DNA from: Cellulomonas sp. P24
GTDB taxonomy: Bacteria > Actinomycetota > Actinomycetes > Actinomycetales > Cellulomonadaceae
Assembly: GCF_024704385.1 (NCBI RefSeq)
Contig: NZ_JAJDFX010000002.1
Location: 2,418,001 to 2,482,000 of the forward strand
Length of the DNA: 64,000 bases
Reading direction: 5' to 3'
Shown: positions 7,774 through 18,656 of the stretch, one piece after another
How positions within the stretch are numbered: position 1 is the stretch's first letter
How the letters are laid out: each line of letters begins with the position of its first letter
Notes under the pieces: generated by a model
The model's input: only the letters and a program-made list of their open reading frames with translations
What the model was told of the DNA's origin: nothing
Databases searched by the model: none
Position numbers and translations under genes: made by a program

Positions 7774-10700
7774 ACGTCACCCCGGCACTCGTCGACGTTC
7801 TGAACGTCGACGTCTCGCCGAAGGTCGCGGTGAGGGTCGCCGTCCCCGCGGTCCACGTCCCCGTGACCGCCGTGGACAGGGTGAGAGTCGCGACCCCGCT
7901 GGCGGAGACCGAGGCGGTGCCCAGGCTCGTGCCGTTCCGGTAGAACGTGACCGTCCCCGACCCGACGGTCCTGCCGGTGCTGGTGACCGTGGCGGTCAGC
8001 GTGACCGCCGCCGGGGTCGCTGCCGGGAACGTCGAGATGTCCGACGTCAGGGTCGTCGTCGTCGGGTAGCGGACCGTCACCGGGACCGCTGCCGACGTCG
8101 ACGCCGCGAACGTGCCGGCCCCGCTGTAGGTGGCGGTGAACGACGGGGTGCCCCCGGTCCAGGCCGACGTCGACGGCGTGAGGGTCGCCTTGTAGACGCC
8201 CGACAGCCTGGCGACGGCTTGCGGGCTGCCGAGCTGGGTCCCGTCCATGAAGAACGTCACGGTCCCGGCGTCGAGCCCGGTGCCGTTGCCGGAGGCCGGG
8301 GTGATCGTCGCGGTGAGCGTGAGCGCGTCGCCGGGGTTGATCGTCGACGCCGAGGCCGTCAGTGCCGTGGTCGTGCCCAGCTGCGTGAGCGTGAACGGCG
8401 TCGTGACCTCCGACACCGTCGCGTCCGAGGTGCTGACGGTCGCCGTCGTCGGCGTGACCTGCCACCCCGGCACGTTCGGGGTGACGGTGTAGCTGGACGT
8501 GCGGTCGAGGTACACGACCTCGGCACCGGTGTTCACGCCGGCGGTGCCCGAGTACACCTGGGTCCCCGAGGAGGTACCGGAGCTGCGGGTGATGACGAAC
8601 GGCATCGAGGGTGCGCCGGAGACCGTGGAGGTCGCATCCACCCGGACGCGCATCTCGGAGACCGTGACCGCCGCGGTCGTGGCGCCCGCGGCGATCGATG
8701 CCGTGTAGGTCCCGACGTGACCGGCCGGACCTGACACCGTGGCCGTCCAGGCGCCCGGCGGCACCTGGTTGAACGTCGTGGCGAACGTGCTCGGCCCGGT
8801 ACGCACGGCCGGCTGCGCGGCGAGCGAGAGCCCACCGGCCGGGTCCGGGTCGAGCGCGACCAGGGCACCGGTCAGGTCGAAGCCCTGGGTCGAGGTGAGC
8901 GTGACCGTGACCTGGCGGGCGACCGTGTAGAGCACGATGTCCGTCGAGTAGAGCTGGCCCGCGCTGAGCGTGATCGTGCGCGTCGTCGGGCTGTAGCCGG
9001 TCGCGCTGATCACGAGCGAGTACGTGCCGTCGGCGATCCCGGTCATCGTGAACGCCCCGGCGGTCGTGGTGGTGCTCTTCAGAAGGGCGCCGCCCGTCCC
9101 CGGCACGTGGAGCTCGACCGTCGCCCCGTCCAGGAGCTCGGGGGCGGCCGCACCGGCCTGGCCGGACACGGTGCCGGTGACGGTGTTGGTCCGGGCCGCG
9201 ATCGGCAGGCTCAGGGTGGTGGGCTCGCCGGCGGCGACGGTGATGTTCACCGTCAGCGGGGCGAAACCGCCACCGGTGATCGACAGCGAGTACGTCCCCG
9301 GGTCGATGTTCGCGAACACGTACTTCCCGCTGGTCGGGGCGGTCGCGCACGTCGCGGACGGGACCGTGGTGCAGTTCTGCTCGGTGGTGCCGTCCACCCC
9401 GATCAGCGAGACGTCGAGCGCGTTCACGGCCGTCGACGTCGCATCGAGCGGGTCGTACACCGTGACGGTGAGTGTCACCGGGTTGGCCTTGAGGAGCAGG
9501 TTCTGGGTGACGTCGGTGCCGGCCGGGACGGTCACCGTGACGGAGGTCGACCCGTCGGCGAAGCTGTACCCGGGCGCCAGGATCGTGACGGTCCAGTCAC
9601 CGGCGCTGAGGCCCTGGGTCGTCGTGGTCCCGGTGATGCGGTAGGCCCCGGACGTGTCGGTGGTCGCGGTGAACACCTGACCCCCGGCCTGCGACGCCCG
9701 GACCTCGACGCCTGCGAGCGTGCTCGTGACGCCGCTGGACCGCTGGACGGACACCGTGCCGCTGATCGTCCCGAGCTTGACGACGGTCACCGGGATCGGT
9801 GTCGACTGCCCGGCGGCCACCGTCACCGAGAACGTGTCGAACTGGTAGCCGGCGGCCTGGACGAGCACCTGGTAGGTCCCGCTCGCCATCTGGCCGAACG
9901 ACACCTGGTTCGTGCCCGGGATCGCCGCCGTCGTGATGTTGCCGGAGCCGGGGCGGATGAGGGTGACGACCGGGTCCTGGACCGCCGTGCCCGGAGCGGC
10001 GCCGGTGACGACGGACACCGTCAGGTCACCGAACCGCGGGAGGTCGAACGCGACCGGGGTGAGTGCCGTCGGGAGCACCGGCACCGTGAAGGTCACGGTG
10101 CGCGAGTCGAAGCCGGCCAGCGACGCGGTCACCCGGTAGGTGCCCGGACGGACCATCGTCGCGCCCGTGCCACCGCTCGGGTCGGCCGGCTGCGACGGGT
10201 CGGACCACACGAGCGTCGCCTGACCCGGCGACCCGGCGACGGCCACGGCGCTGATCCCGGCGTTGCTCGCCCCGGGCGGCCCCTGGTCGACCACGAACGT
10301 CATCGCGGCGATCTCGGACGCGGTCGGTGCCGGTGCCCCGGTGAACGTGACGGTGCCGGAGAACGGTCGTCCCGACGGCTCGAGCACCAGCGGCGACGCG
10401 AGGTCGGAGATCGGGATGTTCGTCCGGGTGAGGGTGCGGTAGGGCGCGGTGCCCCCACCGGGGGCCGGGTAGGACACGGTGACGCTCACCAGGTCGGTGA
10501 CGAGCGGCAGGTACACCTTGGACGGGTCGGTGGCGTCCGCCTGCGCGGCGACGACCTGGAACGCGCCGTTCGCGTCCGTCGTCGCCGTGGCCGACGTCGT
10601 CACCGGGACGAGCCCCGAGTAGCCCGTGACCCCGGTGAGCTGGACGGTCGCACCGGCCACGGGACTGAGTGCCGTCGCGGCGAGCTGGGTGACGACCGTG

Positions 10701-13700
10701 CCGCCGAACGCGCTCCGCGGACGCGTGAGCACCACCTGGGTGGAGATCTCCTGGTTGTTGCCGATCGTCACGGCGGCGGACGATGCCGTGAGCTGGACGG
10801 CTGACGTCGCACCGGGCGGCGTCGTCGTCCACGTGACGTCGAACCGGTAGGTGCCGGACGGGAGGTGCGTGACGACGACCTGACCGTCGGCGCCGGTCGT
10901 CCAGGGAGTCGCCGGAGGCGTGTAGGTCCCCGACGACAGGCGCACTGCGGTCACGACGGCACCGTCCGCGGGCAGCAACGCGCTCGTGCCGCTGTCCGAC
11001 AGGACGCTGACGTCCACCCGCGCCAGGCGGTCCATCGTCGCGTCGTATCGCCGGACGTCCCCGGGGTTCAGGACGATCGCGACCGGGGCGACCGGGAGGT
11101 ACTCGTCGTCGCCGGGGATCACGGAGATGTCGAACTGCCCGCTCCCGAGCCGCTCGAGGTCGTACGAGCCGTCCGGCTTGGTGGCCGCGCACTTCGCGCC
11201 GCCGGTGATCGTGCAGGTGACCGTGCCGTCGGGTGCCGTCGACACGGTGCAGGGCCCGAGCGTCCCGGTGGACCCGGTCGGGCGGGCGACCACGCAGGTA
11301 CCGGCCGGGACGGCGCCGACCCGCGCGAGGATCGTCCCGACGACCGACGGCGACGGGTACAGGGCCACCTGGGCCGCCTCGACGGTCTGACCCATCGGGA
11401 CCTTGACCTTGACGGTGCCGGGCTCGTAGCCGGGTGCCGAGATGGTCAGCGTGTACAGGCCGGGGAGCAGGCCGGCGGTGCCGGGGGCCGGGATGACGTA
11501 CTCGAGGTCCGGGGCGGACGTCACCGTGATGGTGCGGGTCGACCCGTCGGCGGCCGGCGCCGTCATCGTCACGGTGATCTGGCACACCTCGGGCTTGCCG
11601 CTCGGGTCCACACCGAGGTTGGTGCACGTGATCTGGCCGTTGGTACGCGCGTCGGAGACCCGGCCGCGGATCACCGACGTCGCGAGCAGACCGGACCCGG
11701 GGATCGGCGTCATCTCGAGGTCCGAGGTCGCCGCGGACCCGGCCGTGACCTTCACCGGCGCGTACGCGTCGAGGTGACCGAAGAGCTGCGCGGAGAGCAC
11801 GTAGCTGCCCGGTGCGATGCCGTTGAACCGGAACGTCCCGTTCGCGTCCGACGTGCTCATCGTCTTGTAGGTGTTCACGCCGTCGGTCAGCGTGAGCCCG
11901 GCCCCGCCGAGGCCCGTCCCGCCCGGGTCCCGGACGGTGCCCTGCACGACGCCCGTCGACAGCCCGAGGCGCACGTCGAGCCGTGCCGCCGAGGCGCTCG
12001 TCCCGAGCGTCACCTGCGTGGTCTGCGAGGCGTACCCCGGGCCGCCCACCGTCACCGTGTACGTCGACGGGACGGGGAGGTTCGCGAGCACGAAGGTGCC
12101 GACCTGACCCGACGTCACGGTCGACGCCGTCCGGGTGGTGGTGCCGTCGGTCGCCGTGACCGTGAGCCCACCGAGGCCGCTGATCCCCCGAGGGCATCAG
12201 GGCCGGTGACCGTACCGGCGAGCGACGCCACTCCGTGCGCGAGCGCCAGGTCGACCACTGCGGAACCGCCGGCGGTCAGCGTCACGAGCCGCGACTGCGC
12301 ACCGAAGCCCGCGCCGGCGGCGGTGACCAGGTAGGTGCTCGGTGTCGACAGGCCGTCGACCGACCAGGCGCCGACGGTGCCCTCGGTCGCGCTGCTCGTC
12401 GTCACCACGTTCGTCCCGTCGGTGATCGTGACGCTCACGCCGCCGAGCGGGCCGTCCGGGCCGGTGATCTGCCCGGACATCCGGCCGGCCCCGGCGATCA
12501 TCGCGATCTTCAGCGGAGCGGCCGCGGCTGCGGCCCCGGTCATCTCGAAGCGCTGGGTCTGGAACCCGGGCTTGGACACCGTGATGAGGTAGTTGGACTG
12601 TGCCGACATCCCGGCGACCGCCCAGGTGCCGTCGTTGAGGGACGACGTGTCCCGGGCGGCGTCGACCGCTCCGGTCGGCTGCAGGACGAGCGACGAGGCG
12701 GAGATCTTGCCGAAGCCGCCGCCGCCCGTCGACCCGCTGGTCAACGACGCGTTGACGGCCGTCGCGCCGGTCGTCGTGGATCCGGACGCCGCGCTGCTCC
12801 CGATGAGCTGGCTCGCCGGGACGACGGAGATGTGGAACCCGGCAGGGTCGGCGGCGGTGATGATCCCGCCGATGCGGACCCCGGCCTGGGCGGCCCCGGT
12901 GCCGCCCGTGCCCCCGGTCCCGCCCGTGCCCCCGGTCCCGCCCGTGCCGCCCGACGCGGCCCCGCCGGTGCCCCCGGTCGCAGTCGGCGTGGCGCTCGGG
13001 GCGACCTGGCCGCTCGCGGGCGCCGCGGTGGTCTGCTGGTTCGTGCGCTGGGACAACCACGGCAGACCGACGGCGATGCCGGCGATCCACAGGGCGACCA
13101 CGGCCAGCATCGCCACCGCCCGCAGGGCACTCGCGGGGAACATCGGGCGAGAGGTCAGCACACCGTGCGACCGTGCCGGGGCCTGCTCGCCGTGGGCGAC
13201 CACCGAGTACGACGTGCGACTGCGATGCCCGATCAGGCGTGGCCGGGCGACGGAGAGCCGGACCGGCAGGCGGACCGTCGCGTGCGCGGGAACGGTCACG
13301 ACCTGACCCTCGAGGTCGATCCGCAGGTCCCGCGTCGTGGCGCTGTCCAGGAGCACCGCGGCCGGGTGCTCCCCGCTGTTGCTCAGCACCACCGTCACCC
13401 GGCGGGAGAAGACGGCGGTGGCCTCGGCCGGTTCGACGCTGAGGACCACGGTGCTCGGCGCGTCGACCGTGACGGTGGCGTCGAGCAGCGTGACGGGGCC
13501 GCCCGGGCCGCCGGGCACCTGTGCCTGGACGGCGAGCGCGTACGCGTACGAGCCGGGGACGGCGCCGCGCGCCACCCCGATGCCCAGCTCGACGGAGACG
13601 GTCGCGTCGGCCACGACGGCAGGCACGCGCACGGGCTGCGCGTGCCACTCGCCGTCGAGCCCGATCGCGGAGATCGTCAGGTCGCGCGGACCGTCGGCGA

Positions 13701-13824
13701 GGTTGCGCACGTGCACGCGGACGACGGCGGTCTGCCCCGAGGGCGCGTGGGTGCCTGGCTCGACCGCGACGCTCACGGTCGGCCTGCCGGGGGTCGGTGC
13801 GTTCATCGTCTCGTCGTCCCTCAT
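7760..13824 (-). CDS. Giant membrane-anchored repeat protein of the eCIS cluster (frameshifted at 12185-12189)
   Basis: Reading from ATG 13824 (ATGA overlap with the preceding gene; MNAPT at 13806 is an alternative), the frame encodes N-terminal Ig-like sequence, a helix at about residues 232-256 (LRAVAMLAVVALWIAGIAVG) and a Gly-Thr repeat linker. Carboxypeptidase-regulatory-like repeats follow, of the form 'SGTV...G.F...GL..PGTY.V...A.GY'. At a run of five G (plus-strand C5, 12185-12189) the frame is lost. Adding one G restores it exactly and joins to a 1,452-residue frame with at least ten more repeats and terminal Ig-like 'TVTFYRNGTSLG' units. The intact protein would have 2,021 residues. 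Arg-rich flank before the helix suggests N-in, repeats outside. Either a sequencing undercall or a real break; both halves keep coding character. Confidence 0.8.
12185..12189 (-). other. One-base frameshift in a C5/G5 homopolymer
   Basis: In the reading direction, codons GAT GCC CTC precede GGGGG-ATC-AGC-GGC-CTC. With five G the frame leaves the repeat pattern and stops about 70 nt later. With six G it reads DALGGISGLGGLTVTATDG and continues in the 1,452-residue frame. No alternative start or ribosome-binding site explains the second half as a separate gene. Confidence 0.85.
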
Positions 13825-16418
13825 GGTCCGGGGATCGTGATGTTCTGGGTGAGCTGCTCGCTCGGGTTGAGCGTCACCGGTGGTGACGTGGCCGCGGCGG
13901 CGCCGTTCGCGGACGGTTTCACCTCGAGGATGTAGAACGCCGGAGCGTCGACGTTGACGAACGAGTACGCGCCCGAGCCGTCGGTGGTCGTGGTGGCGAC
14001 CGGTGCCGCGGCGGTGCCGTAGTCCGAGGCGAGGTACAGGTCGACCTCGGCGCCCACGGTCGGCACCCCGCCCTTGTCGACGACTCCGGAGATCGCTGCC
14101 GGGGAGACGAGGACCGGGTTGATCGTCTTGACCTGCCCGGCCACGAGCGTGACGATCATCGACGTCGGTCGGGTGCCCTTGCGGCTGAACGTCACGGTGT
14201 AGGTGCCCGGCGGCAGGCCCTGCATGACGAACGACCCGACCGCGTTCTCCGGGGTCGACGCGGACGTCACGGTGAACTGCGCCTGGCCGGAGCTCGCGGA
14301 GATCTGCACGTTCCCGGTGGGGGTCGCTGTGCCGCCGCCGGCCGGGCTCTGCGTCACGGTCCCGAGGATCTTCGCCGTGGCGAGGCGCATCTGGACGTTG
14401 ACCTGCGTGGCGCTCGGCGCGCCGGCGGTCACGTGGCCGAACCCGTCGATGCTCACCGAGAGCACCTGCGACTCGAGGTCGGCACGGGAGAACGTCACGG
14501 TGTACGTGCTCGGGATCCGCAGCCCGGAGAGCGCCCACGAGCCGACCGGGGACTGGCTCTGCGTGACGGTCTGACGGGTGTCGGCACCGTCCGTGACCGT
14601 CACGGTCACCCCGCCGGTCCCGTCGGGTGCCGTCGCCGTCCCGGAGAGCGTGCCGGACGCCGCGCCGAGGGTCACGGCGACCCCGGTGAGCTTCTGCGCC
14701 GGACCGAGGTTGAGGTTGAGGGTCGCCGACGCGTAGTTCGGCGCGCTGATCACGACGGTGAACGTCCCCGGGGTCGGCAGCCCGCGCAGCGTGAACCCGC
14801 CCGGGGTGTCCTGCGTGAGCGTGACGGTGCGCACCGACACCTGGCCGTACGTCGCGACGACCGTCGCCCCGGGGATCGGCCCGCCGGCCCCCGACACGAC
14901 CCCGGAGATCGTCCCGTCGCCCTCGAGGAGCTGGATCTCGATGCCGGTCCGTTTCTCACCTGCGGCGACGTCGATCCGTTGCACCTGGGTGCTGTACCCG
15001 GTCTCGGTCGTCACGAGGTCGTAGACCGCCGGTGACGGGACCTGGTCGAGGGTGAACGTGCCGTCCGCACCGACCGGGACGCTGCGCACCACCGCCCCGG
15101 ACGTGGCGGTGGCCGGCGCCTCGCCCGGCACCGGCGCGACGTTGCCGGCCAACGGGGGGACGTCCAACGGCAGCTCGAGCCGCACGACCGCACCGGCGAG
15201 GTTCGCACCCGTCACGGTGCCGGACACGCTCGCGGGCACACCGCCGACGAGGACCGTGAGGTCCGTGACGCTCTGGCCGGCGTTCAGCTTCACGAGCTGG
15301 GCCTTGTCCGCGGTCGCCGCGGACGGGTACCAGACCTCGGCGAACCCGGCGGCCCGGAAGCGCAGGGCGTACGAGCCGGCCGGCAACGAGCCGATGTGGA
15401 AGGCGCCCGAGGCGTCCGTCGCCGTCGTCGCCACCGGCGCGGTGGTGTCCGACTCGTCGAACGCGTCGACGGAGACCGCCGCGACGCCGTCGCCCGTCGA
15501 GAGCAGGCGGACCTGGCCGCCGAGGGACGACGTCCCGGTCGTCGCCTTCTGCGTGCGGGCCTGGGCGACCTGGAGCGCGACGTCACGGTCGGCGGCCGAG
15601 CGCTTCACCACGCCGCCCAGCGCCGTCGTGATGACGATCGCGAAGATCGAGATCGCGACGAGCAGCCCGAGCATGGCGAGCAGCCCACGACCGAAGACGG
15701 GCTTCTGGACGAACGCCCCCATCGCCGCCGGGGGGCCGTCCGTCGGCGGCTCGGCCTCGAGCTGCTTGACGTCGACGACCGGCACGGGGGCCGCCGGGCC
15801 CGCGGCAGGCCAGGTGGCCATCGCAGGGGTGGCGCGGTTCGCGATGCGCAGCTCGAAGGACCGCGGCTCGGGCGATCCCACCAGCTTCCGCTTCGCGCTC
15901 GTGCGGAGCTCCGCGAACTGCTGCTCGCCCGGGCTCAGGTGGAACTCCGGCGGGTCGAACCTGAACGTGATCGCGCTCTCCGGGTCGGTCCCGACGACGG
16001 CGCCGTCGATCGTGGTGTTCCCGTTGTTCGCGATCGCCACGCCGAACACGGCCGACCGTCCGCCGGTCACGATCGTCGGGTCGAGCTGGACGTCGACGCG
16101 GGTGATGCCCGCGACGTCGATGACCAGCTCCTCGACGGTGGTGCGCCCCGGTGCGGTCAGCTCGCGCACCTGCACGGCGACCCGCCGCTCACCGGCCGGC
16201 AGCGCCGCCGGGAGGTCGAGCGTGAGGGTCACGGCGGCCGTCTCGCTGGGGAAAAGCGTCGGCTCGGGCTGGTCGATCTGGACCCAGGCAGGGTCGACGC
16301 CGAGGCAGCGGACCGCGTACCCGCTGATCACGTCACCGGTGTTGGTGATGGTCACGATCGCGGTGGTCGGGTTGCCGGCGACCGCGGCGATCCGGCGGGG
16401 GGCGACGTCGAGGCGCAT
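13821..16418 (-). CDS. Membrane-anchored Ig-like / carboxypeptidase-regulatory repeat protein (second of three)
   Basis: An 865-residue protein from ATG 16418. Residues 1-205 hold two Ig-like domains (MRLDVAPRRIAAVAGNPTT, then VDVQLDPTIVTGGRSAVFG), each with a 'T-N-T-G' or 'A-N-N-G' strand typical of NEW/COG1470-like modules. A linker leads to a helix at about 243-267 (LLAMLGLLVAISIFAIVITT). The rest is six or seven carboxypeptidase-regulatory-like repeats of about 80-100 residues, the first containing VWYPSAATADKAQLV, nearly matched in the upstream paralogue. It follows that gene after 1 nt and overlaps the next by ATGA, so all are co-translated. No peptidase active site is present. A structural or docking role is inferred. 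Confidence 0.85.
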   Translation of the reverse strand: MRLDVAPRRIAAVAGNPTTAIVTITNTGDVISGYAVRCLGVDPAWVQIDQPEPTLFPSETAAVTLTLDLPAALPAGERRVAVQVRELTAPGRTTVEELVIDVAGITRVDVQLDPTIVTGGRSAVFGVAIANNGNTTIDGAVVGTDPESAITFRFDPPEFHLSPGEQQFAELRTSAKRKLVGSPEPRSFELRIANRATPAMATWPAAGPAAPVPVVDVKQLEAEPPTDGPPAAMGAFVQKPVFGRGLLAMLGLLVAISIFAIVITTALGGVVKRSAADRDVALQVAQARTQKATTGTSSLGGQVRLLSTGDGVAAVSVDAFDESDTTAPVATTATDASGAFHIGSLPAGSYALRFRAAGFAEVWYPSAATADKAQLVKLNAGQSVTDLTVLVGGVPASVSGTVTGANLAGAVVRLELPLDVPPLAGNVAPVPGEAPATATSGAVVRSVPVGADGTFTLDQVPSPAVYDLVTTETGYSTQVQRIDVAAGEKRTGIEIQLLEGDGTISGVVSGAGGPIPGATVVATYGQVSVRTVTLTQDTPGGFTLRGLPTPGTFTVVISAPNYASATLNLNLGPAQKLTGVAVTLGAASGTLSGTATAPDGTGGVTVTVTDGADTRQTVTQSQSPVGSWALSGLRIPSTYTVTFSRADLESQVLSVSIDGFGHVTAGAPSATQVNVQMRLATAKILGTVTQSPAGGGTATPTGNVQISASSGQAQFTVTSASTPENAVGSFVMQGLPPGTYTVTFSRKGTRPTSMIVTLVAGQVKTINPVLVSPAAISGVVDKGGVPTVGAEVDLYLASDYGTAAAPVATTTTDGSGAYSFVNVDAPAFYILEVKPSANGAAAATSPPVTLNPSEQLTQNITIPGP

Positions 16419-16419
16419 C

Positions 16420-18651
16420 TCAGCCCACCGCCGGCAGGGTCAGGTTCTGGGTGACGGTCGACCCGGCGACGACCTGCACGACCGCCGTGGTGACGACGCG
16501 CCCCGCCTCCGACAGCGTCACGGAGTACGCGCCGGGCGGCAGCTGGGCGAACGAGTAGAACCCGGCGGGTGAGCCGGCGACCGCGGTGGACGTCGTCTTC
16601 CAGGTGTGCTGGCCGTCCGTGGCCTGCACCTCGACCCCGGCCGTCCCGGTGCCCCCCGACTGCACGACGCCCTGCACCGTGCCCCACGACGGGCGCATCG
16701 TCACGGTGACCGCGGGGGTCGTCCCCGTCGTGAGGTCGACGGCGACGCTCTGCGCCGCGTACCCCGGCAGGGTGACCATCAGGGTGTAGAGCCCCGGCTT
16801 GAGGCCCGCCAGGGTGAACGCCCCGACGTTGCCGGTCGTGAGGGACGTGCCCGTCACGGTGGTCGGGCCACCGGTCGCGGTGATGGTCGCCTGCCCGAGC
16901 CCGCTGCCGTCGGGCGCGAGGATCCGGCCGTTGACGGTGCCGGCGCCGCCGGTCATCGTGACGGCGACGTCGTTCTTGGACTGGCCGGCGGTGAGGTCGA
17001 CCACGACGGTCGCGGTGGTGAACCCGTTGGCCGCGAACGTCACGACGTACGTGCCGGGGGTCGGCAGGCCCGGGATGACGAAGGTGCCGACGGCGCCGAG
17101 CGTCGGGGTCCCGACGACGACCGGCGTGCCGCCCACGCTCGTCGTCACCACCACGCCACCGAGGGGGTGGCTGCCGTCGCTGACCGTCCCGGAGATCTGC
17201 CCGGTGCCGGACGCGAGGGTCACCGTCGGGGCGAACCGGGTCTGGCCGCCGGTCACGCTCTCGGTGATGGTCGAGGGCTGGTATCCCGGCGCCGTGAAGG
17301 ACAGCTCGTAGGTGCCCGGCGCCACGACGTCCGGCAGCGTGAACGTCCCGTCCGCCGCGGTCTGGACGGTGCGGGTGAGGGTGGCGTCGTCACGGGCCCA
17401 CGTCGCGCGGGCCACCACGGTCGTGACCACCGGGGTCGTCACGGACCCGACGTCGACCTTGCCGTTGATCACCGCCGGGTTGCCGGTGATCGTCAGGTTC
17501 ACGTCGCCCGTGACCTTCTGCGCGACGGCGTTGACGAGCTTCGCCCCGGAGGAGTCGGCGGCGCTCGGGTACCAGACCGGTGTGTAGCCGTCCGCCTTGA
17601 TGCTCACCAGGTACGAGCCGGGGTACAGCCCGGCGATCGCGTAGCTGCCGTCCTGCTGGGTCGCGGCCGACCCGACCACGACGAGCCCGGTGCGCGACGT
17701 GCGCCACGCCTCGACGGTGATGCGCCCCACGCCCAGGCCGTCGCTGGCGGCGGTGACGGTGCCGGCGAGCGTCCCGCCGACGCCGGCGGGCAGGACGCCG
17801 GTGCGTGGCACGGCGCCGGCGGGTGCCCCCGAGGCCGTGGTGTCGGCTGCGGCGGCGGTCCCTGCGGCACCCGCGACCGAGGTGGCGGCGAAGAACGACG
17901 CGGGGGCGACCTTCGTGTACGGGTCGGAGCCGAGGATCGCGCCGACGCCGAACAGGAAGATCGACGCCCAGACCCCGAGGATCGCGAGGAGCACGATCGC
18001 CGTGATCACGCCCGCGCTCAGCCGCGAGCGCTGCCGCAGCACGAGGGGCACCACCTCGTGCTGGTCGAGAGCGGTCGCCTCGACCTGCAGGGCGCGCTCG
18101 CGGTCGCCGCCCAGCAGCTGACGCGGCCCCTGGACGCGGACCGTGCACGTGGCGGTGGTCCCCGGCGGGAGGCTCAGGGTCGACGGCGTGAGGGTCGCCT
18201 GCAGGCTGCGGTCGCTGTCGGTCGCGCGCAGCGCGACGTCGAGCGGGACGTTGCCGCGGTTGCGGACCTTGATCTCGAAGCTCGCGCGCCGCCGCGACCG
18301 CACGACGGACGGTGCGGCGCTGATCGAGAGCTGCGGTCGGCTGCCGACGACGAGGTCGACGTCGTGGTGGACGGCGTCGGTGACCCCGGCCTGCCCGACG
18401 ACCCGGACGGTGATCGGGTGCGTGCCGGCCGGGAAGCTCTCCGGGAGGTCGAGCCGCACGACGAGCTGACCGGTCGCGTCCGGGAACAGCGCGAGCACCG
18501 ACGGGCGTGACGTCGTGTGCTCGACGGGCAGCCCCACGACGTGGGCGCTCACCCCGTCGATGACGGTTCCGGTGTTGACGACGTCCAGGAGGATCTCCCC
18601 CGACCCTCCGGGGGCGACCTCGAGCACGTCGACGCCGCTGACCACGCGCAC
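16420..18651 (-). CDS. Membrane-anchored Ig-like / carboxypeptidase-regulatory repeat protein (first of three)
   Basis: A 743-residue protein from GTG 18651, five bases after the DUF4255 stop; no plausible start lies further upstream, where the frame is Arg/Pro-rich shadow sequence. Two Ig-like domains (VSGVDVLEVAPGGSGEILL and PQLSISAAPSVVRSRRRAS) precede a helix at about 212-238 (ITAIVLLAILGVWASIFLF). RQRSR on the N side and few charges after it suggest N-in/C-out. About six carboxypeptidase-regulatory-like repeats follow, with GLYPGSYLVSIKADGYTPVW and similar units; VWYPSAADSSGAKLV matches the next protein. Organisation equals that of its two downstream neighbours, implying duplication. Function unknown; membership of the eCIS operon is clear from the DUF4255 gene at its head. 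Confidence 0.85.
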   Translation of the reverse strand: MRVVSGVDVLEVAPGGSGEILLDVVNTGTVIDGVSAHVVGLPVEHTTSRPSVLALFPDATGQLVVRLDLPESFPAGTHPITVRVVGQAGVTDAVHHDVDLVVGSRPQLSISAAPSVVRSRRRASFEIKVRNRGNVPLDVALRATDSDRSLQATLTPSTLSLPPGTTATCTVRVQGPRQLLGGDRERALQVEATALDQHEVVPLVLRQRSRLSAGVITAIVLLAILGVWASIFLFGVGAILGSDPYTKVAPASFFAATSVAGAAGTAAAADTTASGAPAGAVPRTGVLPAGVGGTLAGTVTAASDGLGVGRITVEAWRTSRTGLVVVGSAATQQDGSYAIAGLYPGSYLVSIKADGYTPVWYPSAADSSGAKLVNAVAQKVTGDVNLTITGNPAVINGKVDVGSVTTPVVTTVVARATWARDDATLTRTVQTAADGTFTLPDVVAPGTYELSFTAPGYQPSTITESVTGGQTRFAPTVTLASGTGQISGTVSDGSHPLGGVVVTTSVGGTPVVVGTPTLGAVGTFVIPGLPTPGTYVVTFAANGFTTATVVVDLTAGQSKNDVAVTMTGGAGTVNGRILAPDGSGLGQATITATGGPTTVTGTSLTTGNVGAFTLAGLKPGLYTLMVTLPGYAAQSVAVDLTTGTTPAVTVTMRPSWGTVQGVVQSGGTGTAGVEVQATDGQHTWKTTSTAVAGSPAGFYSFAQLPPGAYSVTLSEAGRVVTTAVVQVVAGSTVTQNLTLPAVG

Positions 18652-18656
18652 GGCAG

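Noticed and set aside
7760-12186. Treating the 1,452-codon frame as an independent gene starting near 12118
   Set aside because: No ribosome-binding site or domain boundary there; the start would fall within a repeat unit that is completed by the upstream frame after adding one base.
12900-12965. GC-rich trinucleotide-like repeat resembling a CRISPR or satellite
   Set aside because: It is the coding sequence of a Gly-Gly-Thr linker after the membrane helix of the giant protein, not a repeat-spacer array.
16606-18510. Plus-strand 634-codon frame opposite the first giant membrane protein
   Set aside because: Composition is Arg/Gly/His-rich shadow of the repeat protein, which has clear Ig-like, membrane and repeat patterns.
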